The notes below the pieces were generated by a model. That model saw only the letters and a list, made by a program, of their open reading frames with translations, did no database searches and was not told the DNA's origin. From Pohlia nutans (lineage: Eukaryota; Streptophyta; Bryopsida; Bryales; Mniaceae), in NCBI GenBank assembly GCA_022496805.1, contig CM040090.1, positions 8,736,001 to 8,800,000 of the forward strand: a stretch of DNA of 64,000 bases, written 5' to 3'. This document shows positions 10,073 through 23,502 of this stretch, piece after piece. The stretch's first letter is position 1. The number at the start of each line of letters is the position of its first letter. The position numbers and the translations under genes were made by a program.

Positions 10073-13000
10073 CCTCGGAGCCGTGGAGCAGCAACTGGAA
10101 TGAATCATCATCATCATCAGCAGAGAAGCCTCATCATCAGCGCTCGGCTAGTTACCCGCTTCGGCGGCCTCATCAGACAAGTAGTAGACCCGGGGAGACG
10201 GTTGCGATTGTGGTTGCAGATGGATTAAATCATAAGGACGAGGTCCTGGATCAAAATCACAGTCATCATGTTAATAGCGTCAAGTGCAGCGGCGGTTCGA
10301 ATAGGAGGACGAGTTTGGGGGAGAAAGCGAGTGTACCGAAGATTTGGAAGACGTCGTCCGCTGTCTACCGGATACTTATCTCCCTCGTGGCGGTTTTTTT
10401 CCTCATTCAAACTGTCGCTCATGGATTCGTGTTCCTTCTGTTTCGGCATACGGACCTACAAGCTGAATCCCTGGATATTTTTCCCCGCGTGTTTGGCACG
10501 GAACTGACAACTGCTTCCGGTGACGACGTGCGATTTGTGCCTCGCAACGTTGTGGAGCGATTGTTGTTGTCAAAAGGGAGAGCTACCGTAGCTGAGTTGA
10601 GAAAAGAAACGCGATCTCCTGTGCGATTGCCGCGGCTTGCTTTGGTATGCATACATCATTTCGTTTGCTTCTCGTTCATCACGAGGAACGACTTCGTGCA
10701 AAGAGCGTTTTTGTGAGGTCGCCGCGCTACTGATAGTTTTGCAGTTGTTGGAGATTCTTACGGATTGATCACGACTTGTGTGTGTTTAAAGCTTGAAAAG
10801 TAATTAGGTGCTACTCATTCTGTGAAAGCGGCGGCCTTTCCGCATTCGATTTCGGTTCTGCAAGAAATTTTACCAGTTGAATCGTAAAGTTCTGCCTTTT
10901 AGATGTGGACTTGCTTTTTTACCAAAGGTGTGCCAAATCGGCCGACGACATCCTGAAGGGTTAATATCTGTCGGGAAGCTTAGCTCAATAGCGGTGTTTG
11001 ATGTAGGAAAACCGATTAGGTCTTCTGATAGACCAGCTGAAGTATTGGAGAGCTCATTAGTAATCGCCAACCATAGGTATTACATCATAGGTCCTGAGAG
11101 TCAAGCAAATTGCACGACAGTGTGTAGTTTACCTATTTCATTATTCTTGTGCTAGGGCACAACTGTAAAGGTAACGCAAGGGGGGGTTTTTATGGAACAT
11201 TTCACACCCTCCGACCGTATCCTCTCTAGTTGCTGGATAGAGAAGAATTAAGTTGCGAGATAACTGTGGATGGTGTTGCACCGATTCTGGATTTCAAGTT
11301 TTCTTCGATTATGAGTTGTGTTGTGCATCTTTGCAGGCATGTCCAAATTTTGAGATGAATCCCCTCTCTCTCTACATATTCACAATCGCGACAGGACTGC
11401 AAGAACTAGGCTACAATATAGAGGTAATGATAGAAACTAACATAATTCTTCACTTTGACATTCTCTATGCCAAAAGCCACTGCTTTCTCAGTCGTCAACT
11501 ACGAATTCTGACGGCGTGCATCTTAAATAACATTTACGAACTGCTACTGGTGTTCCCGGGCGGAACAAACTCATTAAAACCGTCCCTACAATTTGAGTTT
11601 AATATGTTTTCCAGCTTTTCTAAAAAATTCTTCGTTGATTGACATGGAAGTTTAAGGATGGCTCACTGATAAACTCTGTAGGTGCATACTTTGAAAGATG
11701 GTGAGCTTCGATCCACTTGGGAGGCGTTAGGTGTGCCTGTCAGGCATCTGAAAGTCAACACTGAGAACGTAACAAGCGTCGACTGGCTTAAGTGAGTACT
11801 GCATTCCATCCTGGAACCAAAGAAAGAAGTTTCTTTTAACGCTGTTTGGTCCTCTACAAAACCAGAGGAGTGCAGAAAAGCTGTTCAAATAGGGAGTGGG
11901 ATTGTGAAAGGCAAGGGAGTTACGTTTCTTGTTCGATCTGCAAAAAATTGCGGACCTTGCGTCAACGCTAAGTTTTGTCAAATAGTAACGTCTGGCTGGT
12001 AAGAATCCGTGGTGTCCGGTGAAATTTATGGAGTGTTCTCATGTTGCGCAGCTATGAAGGTGTCATTGCATTTTCCGTCCACACGAAGGCTGTCCTAAAT
12101 AGGTATGTACTTAACTTCTGTCCCAAGGCGATCCTGAGGTCTCTGAAAGGATCATATTTTTCCATTTTCCAGCATTCCGCCTCTTTGATTTAAATTCCGC
12201 AGAAGCTTGAAAACCTACTGCTAACTGTGATTTGTTGATCCAGCCTTGCTCAGGAGCCCTTCATAAATATACCAGTTGTATGGGTAATCACCGATGATTC
12301 GTTAGGGCGACGTCTTGGAGATTACGATTCAGTAGCTGCAAAGGGACTCATATCGGACTGGAGACACAGTTTCAAACGGGCCGACGTAGTGGTCTTCCAA
12401 GACTATGCACTTCCGGTACGCTTCGTAAGAGCTATGTCGCCCAGTGGCACCAACCAATGTTTCCGTGCCAATAGATTCATGTAGATTCTCTATGTGATTT
12501 ATTGAGGACCTCACTAATTAGAAGCTTTTACTGCATTATAAATTGTCTAATGACATTTGCTGCATTATCGAGACACGGTCAAATTGTTGACCTCTCAACT
12601 GGTCAGTGGTCACACAGAAGGCTGGCCGCTCTGTTTCATGCCATAGTTGTTCAGGCATTTATTGGCATGTCAACTTAGAGTTTATACGTATTTGCAAATG
12701 CATTTAATGTATTTACTCCTTTTGTGCTGAGTAGTAGAATTTAAATCTCTGTCACTCATAAACGTGGCAATAAACAGCTCAAAAGACATCCCCCAATTAG
12801 ATTCACATGATTCTTAATGTTGAGTTAAAAGACATTGGATTCGTGTAAACTTCATGATAAGTTAAGGTTAGTGTAATGCGAATCGTGTTAAATTAATGTT
12901 AATGGATGTATGTGTTATTGGCATTAACTTGATGTTACATTGAAGTTAACATTAAGTCAACATTAACTTGACATTAATTTAACATCATCCTAATATCGAT

Positions 13001-16000
13001 CTCACTTAACATTAATAGCTTTGAGAAGCTAAGGGGGGATCTTTTGGGATGAAGGTCGAGAATTTATTTTAATCAATTATTCTGGAAGAGAGTACTATTA
13101 TAGCCAAAAATATTTGCGTTGTGGTATACAAAGTGCAGTTGATTTTGTGTATCTCTGTAGTTCCAGCATTTTAGGTAGGTTTGGGGAGAGGAATTAAATG
13201 GTGAACTGCTGACAGCTTTTGTTCCCATGATTTTATGTGTGCCTGCAGATGATTTATACCATGCTGGATACGGGAAATTTCTTCGTCATTCCAGGGTCCC
13301 CTGAAGAAGTTTGGACGGCCGAAGAGTACAAGCTTACTCATTCTCGAGAAAGCTTACGTGCACAACACAGATTGCGGCCTGAGGACTTCGCGATCGCTGT
13401 TGTCGGAAGCCCTTTTCTTTACCAAGGATTGTGGAGAGAGCATGCTCTTGTGATGCGGGCATTGGCGAGGGCCCTATTAAAAATCCGTGATGCATCGTCA
13501 AAAGGTGGTAGGCGTGTTCAGCTTTTGATCGTCGGCCATGGCAATCAGTCCAGCAGCTACGGTGCCACTTTACAGGTAACAAATGATGTGTACTAATGCA
13601 CCCGACATGTATTAAATTGAGAGGGTTACATGCACAGCTTGGTTTGGAATGAATTGCGGTTTTCTAAATAGGCAACTTTTTTGGGCGGTTTAGTGTAGTG
13701 TTATGAGCAACACCTCTGGTTTTGGCATGAATGGATAGTGATGGTTTTTGAACCGATCAAATCAAGGGTTAGTTTGGTTTTAGGTGATGACATGCTTGTT
13801 ACGTTGCACCACAGGTTATGGCTGAGCATCTTGGGTTGGAGAATGGTACAGTAATTTATGTAGGTGCTGGTGAGGATGTGACGGGCATGTTGTGGATGTC
13901 GGATGCTGTTGTGTATGGCTCGTTCCGTGACGAACAGGCGTTTCCACCGATCTTAAGTCGAGCCATGAGCTTGCAGCGGCCTGTGATCGCACCAAATCGG
14001 AGTGCGTTTCGAGAGCAAGTAAGATTGGATAAGTGGGGTTGGTGGAATTACATTGTTGACTTTATTGGTGGAGTTCGTATGAGTTACATGCAGACACTCA
14101 GTCAATTAGCAGAGAGTAACTTAGTAGTTGTTTGTATGAATGATGCGAGTTGGTTTGTGGCTTTCTGGTGTTTTTGGAAATTAGATTGGAAATGACACCC
14201 AGACTATTATTGATTATGTAAATGTGTGACACAGATTGTACATGGAAAAAGCGGGTTTCTCTTTCCAGTAGGAGATGACTTGAAACTGAGTGAGGCTATC
14301 GTTCGTGTACTAAAAGACAAGTCAGTGGATGCGATTGCTTCGAACGGGCAGTCCAAGGCTCGGAACATGTTTGCTTCAAATTTGAGCCTGAGTTACGGGG
14401 AACTTTTGGAGAGCATATTAGAATTCCCTGTAGAAGCAGAACTACCGCGGCCATTAGATGAAGCCGTGAAGAGGTTGAAAGGAGAATGGTCCTGGGATAC
14501 GTTTTTTCCAGCGGGTGCTCGTCTCCGAAAGACTTCTCAGACCCGGATGGAGGATCCTGTGCTTGAGGAGAATGATGTGGGTTCTGGAATAATCGAGATT
14601 TTGGAGCATCAGTGGATGCTACAAAGTCCACTAAACAGTAGCGAAGTTCAAAATATGAGTGAAAAAATTGACTTCGCTAGGTCGATTGAGGCTTGGGATT
14701 TTGTAAGTGGTTTCGATTTGGACGAAGCCAAAGCAGTGGAGAAGGATCTAGAAGCAGAACTAATCGAGCGGGAAGAGGTATGTTCGTTTTGTATACTCTA
14801 ACTTGCACTTGAGCCATGACCGATTTGAAGTAACTATTCTTTATCTTCTTAATCTTATTTGAAGGGTCCACAGAATTACAATAGATTGAACATATATTAC
14901 TTGAGTTTGGCGTCTCCTCTCGGGCTTTTACAATTTTTGGCAAATTTTGCACGATCGTTGGTTGACTGGCTAATTTCAGACACGTACGCTTCTCTTCCAT
15001 AATTTGACTCCTATTATCCCTCTGCAGCTAGACGATAGGAAAGTACAATTACAATCTACTTGGGAAGATGTCACGAAGATGGTAAAGAAGACAGAGGTGC
15101 ACAAGGATGACGTGAAAGAACGATCTGATGCAGAAATTCAGCGCAGTGGACAACCCTTGTGCATATATGAACCATATCATGGTGAAGGTGCATGGGCGTT
15201 CCTTCACGACGAGAACACGCTTTATCGAGGTGTTAGTCTGGTAAGCAATTGCATAATGTACTCAGTAGCGAGAATTAGAGTTCATTGGCTAGTTTTCCAT
15301 TCTCGTTCTTGTTTGCGTAGAAGTTCATAGTTTCCAAGATGTTGGCTGAGGTCATCGAATGAAGGTATTTTATCAACAAACGATCTGTTTTAGCGTAGCT
15401 TTCACCTGCTGTTCACGCCGTGTCATCAGTTTGCATGTACTTTGAGATATTCATGCCCTGAAGATGTGGTAAGATGCGCATTGGATATTTGACTTATTTG
15501 GATCTCACAGTACTATACATCCCACTATATTCACATATTTACTTCATGATATTAGACTTGATTTTGGGACCTCAACTCTCTGCAGATTGTGTTTTTCTCT
15601 GATTTATTTTTTATTATTGTGGTGCAGTCAACACGAGCTAGGCGTCCAGGAGATGACGACGTTGACGCTCAAGAACGATTGCCCGGCCTCCTGAAAGACT
15701 CATACTATCGCAACGTATTGTGTGAATATGGTGCCTTCTTTGCGATTGCCGCTCGCATTGACTTCTTGCACAAACATCCATGGATCGGTTTTCAGCAATG
15801 GCGAGCATCGAGCAAAAATGTACGTTTATTTATTGATGTAGTAAGACAGATGAGACTGGTACTATCTTCTTACTGCTGCTATGGTTCAGGATGTATTTCT
15901 CACGAACATAGACGTAGTTGGTAAAGTCCATTGACAAGGTCAAGGTGAATCCAGGTTGCATTAACTGCCGCAGCTGAAGCTGCCTTGATCGAAGCAGTGA

Positions 16001-17587
16001 ATAATGGGAGGGACGGTGATGCTGTCTACTTCTGGGCTCGTACCGACGGTCATGCTGGTAAATCGCACCGGAAATCTCCTTTGGAGCAACCAGAGGATTT
16101 CTGGTCTTACTGCGATTCTATCAATGCTGGCAAATGCAGGTATGGCAGAATCTGATTGCTTCATGTTGGACTTCATTTTCATTCTCAAGAGGTTGAAGAG
16201 AGAACTTGTTTGATGATTACAGCTAAATGGAGGGCAATAATTCCATGCGTGGATCATGAAAGGTCATACTGCTAGTAGAAAGTAAAGCGCAGAATTAAGA
16301 TCTTCTATTGGCCATCTTAGTCGTAGGTAGAAATTGAACTTCTTTGCATGTGGGAAAGCTGTGTTTTTTAGTAGAAATGGCTTGTTGCTTGTTAATTGAT
16401 TGTTTTTCAAGTCTACAAAACGATGAGGCAGTAGGGGCAACGGAAAGAGAAACTGATAAGCAGTGCTCATCCTGCAGGGAGGCGTTCACTGGGTCTTTGA
16501 GGCGCATGTATGGGCTGCCTGCTGATTGGACAAATTTGCCGCCAATGCCAGCTGATGGTGGTACATGGTCTGCCTTGCATTCCTGGGCTATGCCCACATC
16601 GTCTTTTGTGGAGCTTGTATTATTTGCCAGGTAATTTCTTGCCATGATACAGTGCCCTAGCCTTGAGTACTCATGCATTTACAAACGGGCGGGAATGGCA
16701 TGTTTTAAAGTATCTCTTGTCGCACCTCGTTCTTCTCGTCGTCCCATCTTTCGGACACCGAAGGTAGCAATCCACGATAGTAGAATGGGACGTAATTTAT
16801 ACAAGTGGTCTAGAAGACATTCCTATGCCGTACGCCATGTTTTTTTTTTATCACGGTGATTATTGATGTTGTCAAATGGTTGTGCTTGACAGGATATTTG
16901 TGGATGCACTGGATTCCCACTATTACAAAGAGCATCATGATCTTGGAAGCTGTCGTTTTGTAAGGTTTCAGCGTGAGGTATGAATTCAAGTCCGATTTCT
17001 CATCGCAGCTTCTGAAAGTTAAATCGTTTTGTATGCTTCACGTGAAAGTATTTATTTGGAGTTTCTATACGGTATTGCATCAGAGGATTCAGAGCACTGG
17101 AGTAATCATAGTTTATCCTGTTCCTTTTTTCTTGTAGGGCCAGCAGTGCTACTGTCGGCTGCTGGAAGGACTCGTCAACGTGTGGGCATATCATAGCGCC
17201 CGGCGTATGATTTATGTGGATCCTCAAACAGGAAAAATGGAAGAGCAGCATGCACTAGAATCACGTCACGGTAAAATGTGGGTTAAATTTTTCAGTTTGA
17301 ATACCCTTAAGGCCATGGATGAGGACCTTGCAGAGGCAGCTGATGATGGAGACCATCCGAGGGAAAGGTGGTTGTGGCCTCAAACAGGTGAGGTGTACTG
17401 GCCAGGGATTGCTGAGCGTGAACGGCATGAGCGTTTGAGATTGAAGCTGGAAAGGAGACAGAAGCTGAAGGAGAAGTTGGCTCGAATGAGGAATAAGACT
17501 AGACAAAAGTCCCTGGGAAGGTACATCAAACCTCCACCAGGAATAGGATTCCTACCCCCTCTGGATGAACCTGGTCGAGTAAGTTAA
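10051..17587 (+). CDS. Golgi-type family 4/1 glycosyltransferase (Arabidopsis AT4G01210/AT5G04480-like)
   Basis: Fourteen exons join in frame: 10051-10644, 11337-11423, 11682-11791, 12052-12102, 12244-12415, 13249-13575, 13815-14018, 14235-14777, 15028-15240, 15628-15819, 15955-16139, 16478-16630, 16893-16977, 17138-17587. They encode 1,121 aa (Arabidopsis relatives are about 1,030-1,050). A basic, Ser/His-rich cytoplasmic tail precedes one membrane segment (about residues 108-131), giving a type II membrane topology. Exons 6-8 hold the GT-B sugar-nucleotide domain, including FPPILSRAMS and the KSGFLFPVGD segment. Exons 9-14 encode the long plant-specific C-terminal region (LCIYEPYHGEGAW, RLYGLP-type RMYGLPADW, VNVWAYHSARRM, DHPRERWLWP). 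Substrate and acceptor are not known to me. An ATG at 10046 is out of frame. The last codons overlap a GTAAGT donor-like word. The gene converges on ALDH6B. Confidence 0.92.
12880..13012. repeat. TAATGTTAA-rich dyad cluster in glycosyltransferase intron 5
   Basis: Repeated direct and inverted copies of TAATGTTAA / TTAACATTA occur within 130 bp of the intron spanning 12416-13248. The cluster is A+T-rich and non-coding. It may be a degenerate minisatellite or the remains of a foldback element. Confidence 0.45.
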
Positions 17588-18891
17588 CGCCAGGAGTAAG
17601 GTGGTTTTATTCTGGACAAAGATTTTGGTCACGGAGGAGGTGGTATCGCATTTTATTGAATTTATTCGCAGTGAAGATTTACAGGCCGTAAAGTGAACCT
17701 ACATTATTCGACCATAGGAGTCCCTAAATGCTGGCATATCTCGTTGTGCAACGGGGATACTTTTTGACATCGCCAAACCTTTTGGTACCCTGCGTCAGAT
17801 CCATGTCCATGTGCAGGGCATTACGTGAATTGGCTCTGGATAAGACACAGTGCCCGAGTCGAGGCCTATTAACTTCCAACACAATGACGCAGCAGCTCAA
17901 CAACCACAACTGGAGACAACGAGTAAACACGAGATGCTGGAAGGCACAGATGCAAATTCAGAGTTCTTACTTATCTCACTCATTGGAGGAACTTGTGTGT
18001 GTAACACGGAACTGTTGGACGGAGAAGACTACTTTTTCGGATGCAAATGGACAATTCAGCAGGCCATTTGTGGTGCTTTCTTGGCGCTTATCCTTATGGC
18101 ACATTGCAATAGTGCAAGCTACGGACGGGCAATACTGACAGTGTGTATGAAGGCTCAAATGACACTAGAAGTCAATAGAGCAGCTGAACTATATTTTTTT
18201 CCAGCACGGGGTTGAACCCGCGCAGGTACATCCCAGTAATAAGTGGACAACGGAGGTATATATACTGCAATGATTTTTTCTTGAGTGTACATTAGTTAGG
18301 AGCAGCTGTCAATATAGAATGCAGTCTCAAGCAATTTAGAATGGTCACCGAAATTGTTCCTATTGAACATTGTACTTTTAGTCCAGACGCTCTATTTGAA
18401 CTTGTTATGTTAAGCTTACGGTGGATCAATTTTGAGCGTGTTTCATACAAACATCCTTGCGTACACTCAATCTGCTTAGTGCGTTTACTAAGCAAGTGTC
18501 TAGTACATATTAACATACTGATCTGAGTTACGGGATTGCAATGGGAACCAATAATCTGACAGCTTTTTATTCAATGCTATTAACACTCCAGCTTATTTGT
18601 CAATTTGCACATCAAGGCCGCATTTGTGTAAGCAATTAAGGTGCAGCATGAATCGAGCTGGTAGGTGCTTTGTCATAACCAGCCAGGCAGGAACGCAAAT
18701 CTTCTCTGATAAGGTGCACCGTTCATAACTTCCTCAGGGTAACGTGTAGCCAGATCTGAACAACTCAAGTATTCCATCTTTATTTACAGGTATGTGCAAC
18801 CTTGTATCGTAACAATCACCGTACCTTGCACTCAACAGGGACATCCCAAGTCATTCATTCCCGTCTGCTGGCTAACGCTCCTGGATGCCTT
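17588..18891. other. Convergent intergenic region (3' flanks of two genes)
   Basis: It lies between the stop codon of the glycosyltransferase gene and the stop codon of ALDH6B on the other strand. It must contain both 3'UTRs and polyadenylation sites. The short open frames show no domain. No RNA gene was seen. Confidence 0.5.
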
Positions 18892-21385
18892 TCACACCTT
18901 TCCTGACGTAGGAAAAGCCATAGCTACTCCATGGTCTTTCTCCTTCCATTGTGAAGTGACTGTCTTTATCTGCGTGAAGAAATGCACTCCAGCTTTGCCA
19001 TAGAAGTTGAGGTCACCGGCAAACGAACCCCTGGAGCCTGTGAAGGAGAAGAAAGGCAAAGGCACTGGAATGGGGACGTTGATTCCCACTTGACCAGCAT
19101 CAACCTCGTGCTGGAAAGCTCGGGCTGCAGCCCCCGACTTGGTAAAAATTGCTGTTCCATTCCCATACTTGTTCTGGTTCACAATCTGTATTGCGTCGTG
19201 AAGCGTAGCAGCCTCCATGCATAGAAGGACAGGGCCAAAAATTTCCTGCTTGTAACATTCCATGTCCGTCGTCACATCTGCCAAGATCGTTGGACCCACG
19301 AAGTTCCCTTGCTCATATCCAGGAACCTGGAACATCACCCCAATGTTAGACCAGAGTCACCAGACATGTTGCTCCCAGCATTATGCAAAGAGAAGGTGAT
19401 TGTGCAGAAAGATCAAAACTGATAATGGAGAAAAGTGATTATGGATCACTGACCTTAATGTCACGGCCATCAAGGACAAGCCTGGCGCCAGCCTTGGCGC
19501 CCGCTTCAACAAGGCCAAGGATGCGCTCCTTGGCTTGCTTGCTAATGACAGGGCCCAAGTCAGCCCCAGCCTCGGTGCCGCCAGTGACTTTCAGCTTGAC
19601 ACCCCTCTCCCGCAAGCCTGCTTCCCATCGCTTGGAATCGCCCACAAACACCGCGGTACTGATGGCCATGCATCGCTGCCCGGCGGCTCCAAACGCAGCC
19701 CCAACAAGTGCATTCAGGGTGGCGTCAGGATCAGCATCAGGCATGACCACAGCATGGTTCTTGGCTCCCATGTTGCATTGCACGCGTTTGCCGGTGGCCG
19801 AGGCTCGCGAGTAGATGTGCATGCCTGCGACGTCCGAGCCCACGAACGAAACGGCTCGGATGTCCGGGTGGTCGCAGATTTGGTTCACCACGTCGTGCGT
19901 CCCGTGCACGATGTTGAGCACTCCCGGCGGCAGCCCGGCCTCAGCTGCGAGCTCGGCCAGCAGCATTGCTGCGCCCGGGTCTTTCTCGGAGGGTTTCAGG
20001 ATGTACGTGTTGCCTGTGGTCACCGCCATTGGGAACATCCACAGCGGGATCATGGCTGGAAAGTTGAACGGACAGATCCCTGCGCATACCCCCAGCGGCT
20101 GCCGGATGCTGTACGTGTCAATCCCTGTGGAAACATTCTCCACATACTCCCCCATTTGTTGGTTGGCCATTCCGCATGCTTGCTCCACCACCTGTACATG
20201 GAACAGTACCATAAGCTCGTGTCCTACAAGGTAATATAAGTACACTAAACCCTCTCTGATGACGACATTGCCTGGGGTGAACAAATGGGCTTCTATTGAC
20301 ACTCATGTGGAAGTTTTCTGTTCAGATGTGTTGCCAAATAATGTGATTCTCGGTTTCTTGCTTTGAACGTTTTCCACGTTTTCTAATCTTCATCTGTGTG
20401 CTTACAGGCTAAGAACACAATCTGACAAAGAACTGAATCTAGAATAGAATGCGGTTTTTTGACAACCTTGGTATAAACAACATGACAGATTCTGAGGATA
20501 TCAACAATCAATGTGCAATTACAGAGTGGCTCATTAGAGAGGTTTGAGGTGTATATTAAAGAAACTACATTCGTAGCACAATAATTCCTTCAACCAAATA
20601 ACGTCGAACCTGTTTCAAAGCTTTACACAGTTGTACTGAACTTCACAGTACAGTACTGTGAAATTTGAAAGTTTTTTGAGAGAAAGGATAACTCTAACAT
20701 GACTCAGCTAAAGCAATAGTCCCGTTAACAAAAAAAATAGCATATTTTCGCGGAAATGAACTAAAACATGGAATTATAAGTATAGGGTATGAATTGTGAG
20801 CACAGCTAAATTATGATTATAGGGTAGAGAATTAGTTCGAGATATGGATTTTACCTCAAGGCCTCGGAAGACATCGCCACGGGCGTCGGCCAGCGTTTTG
20901 CCCTGCTCGGTGGTGATGGACAAGGCCAACTTGTCCATGTCGCGGCGGATGAGCTCCTGCAGCTTGAGCATGACGCGCTGGCGGGCAGTGACGGGCGTGT
21001 TCTTCCACGTTTTGAAGGCCTCCTTGGCCACCGCGACCGCCGACTCGAACTCCTGGTGCGTGGTGAGCGGCACGCGGCTCACCACCGCTTGCGTGGCGGG
21101 GTTGATCACGTCAATGTGCTGGGAGGCCTGGGACTCCACCAGCTCTCCTCCCACGAAATTCTTCACTGCCGGCGCCGGGGTTTCGATGGCTTCTGCCGCG
21201 CTTGTGGCGAACGACCTCCTCAAGAATTCCGATGGCCTGACTACTCGTCCATTCTCTTCTGCAACAGGCACCGGGACGCGCGCACATGGCTTCGACCCTT
21301 GCAAGATTTGCTGCGAGGCAATCTGTTGGTAGTACCCCCTACACCTGCTGCTCCTCCGCAACGTCTGCCTCACGGCCCCAATCAT
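18892..21385 (-). CDS. ALDH6B: Methylmalonate-semialdehyde dehydrogenase (acylating), mitochondrial
   Basis: Three exons on the minus strand: 21385-20855, 20191-19454 and 19326-18892, all with GT-AG introns and phase 0, total 567 aa. The enzyme is the CoA-acylating ALDH6 of valine and pyrimidine catabolism, converting (methyl)malonate semialdehyde to propionyl- or acetyl-CoA in mitochondria. The N-terminus is rich in Arg and lacks acidic residues over about 40 residues, as expected of a mitochondrial presequence. Family motifs seen are [20 protein letters not shown], the [16 protein letters not shown] block, FVGSDVAG in the NAD-binding region, NMGAKNH, and GQRCMA with catalytic Cys at about residue 351. 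The C-terminal [17 protein letters not shown] and TSQWKE blocks are intact. From memory, angiosperm orthologues have many more introns, so three exons is notable. Confidence 0.95.
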
Positions 21386-21800
21386 CCTGGCTTACTCTCC
21401 CTAAGACACGATCATGAAGAATTCCAGGATCAAAGCAAGATCGATGATCGGATCATCTAACAACAAAAACAACAAGAATCGTTGAAACAAGCTCTTAACC
21501 AACAGAGTGGCCGAGTTTTGGCAGAAATAAGAGCAGACAAGTGAGAAAATTACCTGCGATCACGAAGCCAATGCAGAAATTGTGCATCCGTCCACCAAAT
21601 TGTGCCGCCAGGAGAACCGGTGCTGGAAGCTCCTCAGTGAGATTCCTTCACAAGTGCGTGACGAGAATGAAGAATGAAAGTGAAATGAAGAATGAAGGTG
21701 TTCTCCGTCAGTGTGGCCGAAGAGACGCGAGACGACGGCGGCAGTGAGTCGGCGGCGGCGGCAGTGAGTCGGCGGCAGCGGCAGTGGAGGGTGAGAGTGG
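21386..21800 (-). promoter_or_regulatory. ALDH6B leader and proximal promoter with GC-rich tandem repeat
   Basis: This region lies directly upstream of the ALDH6B start on the minus strand. At 21731-21790 a GGCGGC-containing word with GCAGTGAGTC is tandemly repeated about two and a half times, with a third diverged unit. The repeat could lie in the 5'UTR or promoter; the transcript start is not visible. Confidence 0.45.
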
Positions 21801-23502
21801 GAGACGTGGCAGTTGTCTGGAGCTGACTAGGATTGCCAGGTAGGCTGACTTGGCTCCCGCTTTGACGACGTCAGCAGCACCCGCATTTCATGATTTGGTT
21901 CCCTATTGCTTTACGTTGCTTTTACATTGTTCTGTACTTTTACATTATTTTCTCTATAAATGTTTACTAGACCATCATTTTGGCATTCATTGTTATCTGC
22001 CTTCTAACATTGTGTTTCAAGTGATCTTCTATTCACACTACGAAAATATCATTTTCTTTTAATTAATATTATCAATTTTATATTGAGGATTTTCTAAACA
22101 TTTATTACTTCATATTTTCAAAATAGGCTAAAAAGTTGGTGAAGACGTCGATGATGCCGAGCATTGTTGAAGCTAAAGTTATTGCATCATCATGTGACAA
22201 AAAAAAAACAAGCGATGATAAGAACAGAAAGAAGGTACCCAGGTGCAAAAAATTCTTAGACAAGGTGTTGAGATGTTTCCACAATGAAAGCAAGGAAATG
22301 GAAGTTTGCGAGTATACAATTTGGAAGGCATCTCCTTGAACAATCAAAATTTTCAAGTGATTGTAATAATAAAGTATGTGAAGGAGAAGAAATATTGGAA
22401 TAGAAGTATCGTTGTTTTAATCTTCTATAAAATACATGATTTAGAAGATTGTGGATTCAAATCCCATTGTTCAAAAAATAATTATAAAACTTTGGATTTT
22501 TTATTCATTTATTTTTAACGAAATGAAACTATCTATTTCTTATTAAATATCATTTCTATTATATGTTTTTGGTTTTTCACAAAAGATTTGATTTTATATT
22601 AAATTTGTTACTTTTAAAAAAAATTAGTAAAATTGTAGTGAGTATACTTTTGTCCCTATTTTTTCGTTAAAAAGATGCTGAAATACTCTAGCAACACAGT
22701 TAGAGGTGAATTTTTTTAGGTGTATTTTGAAAAGTATTTTTCTTTTAATTCCTTTCAACTATAAAGTAATTCAAAATCATCATATAAACACATTGGTACC
22801 CAAAAGAACTCATGAAAATAATTTAATGTGCCGTAAAATGGCCATGTAATCTCAAAAAGTAGCCCAAAAAGTGACCGATTTGACTCAAAAAGCAAAAAGT
22901 GTCCAAACTAGACCCGTGCCCTAATATGACTACCAAACATTCAAAACAACATGGATTGACATGAAAATTTTATCATTACAACTAGACTTCAAGGCAAATC
23001 CATCTCAGTATTTAAATTTTATTTTATTTTTTTATTGAAAACGGACATGGATGAAGAAGATACAAGCCCTTGAAGTTGCAGCCATCAAAATGCACAAACA
23101 CTGTCCAAAAAAACAATACCTACTTTCAAATGAACACCAAAAATTTAATACATTTTGGATTGATTTGAAATTTTTACCACACATTCCATACATCATGCGG
23201 TTTATTATTCTAAAATTTCATGAAAATCGGACACGTATTGCAGAAGTTATAGCTCTTCAATGGTTAATGTACCCCAAAAAACGTCCAAAATATGAACGTT
23301 TAGATTGTTAGGGATTAAATGTCATTTCCCAATTTAAAAAGAAAGGAACATTTTTGAGTTTCAACCTCAAAATACAAAAGTAGTTTTTATTTTAAAAATA
23401 TAGGTATTGTTTTTGTCATGAATGATGTCTGAATAAAAATCACAAAAACATTTCTCTGGTTTAAAAACTGAGAAAACTAAGCCCGAGAGATTGTTACGTT
23501 GT
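21801..23502. other. A+T-rich intergenic DNA between UGT 3' end and ALDH6B promoter
   Basis: Only short frames are present and none resembles a domain. The part next to 23502 is the 3' flank of the UGT gene. No bounded repeat was identified. Confidence 0.4.
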
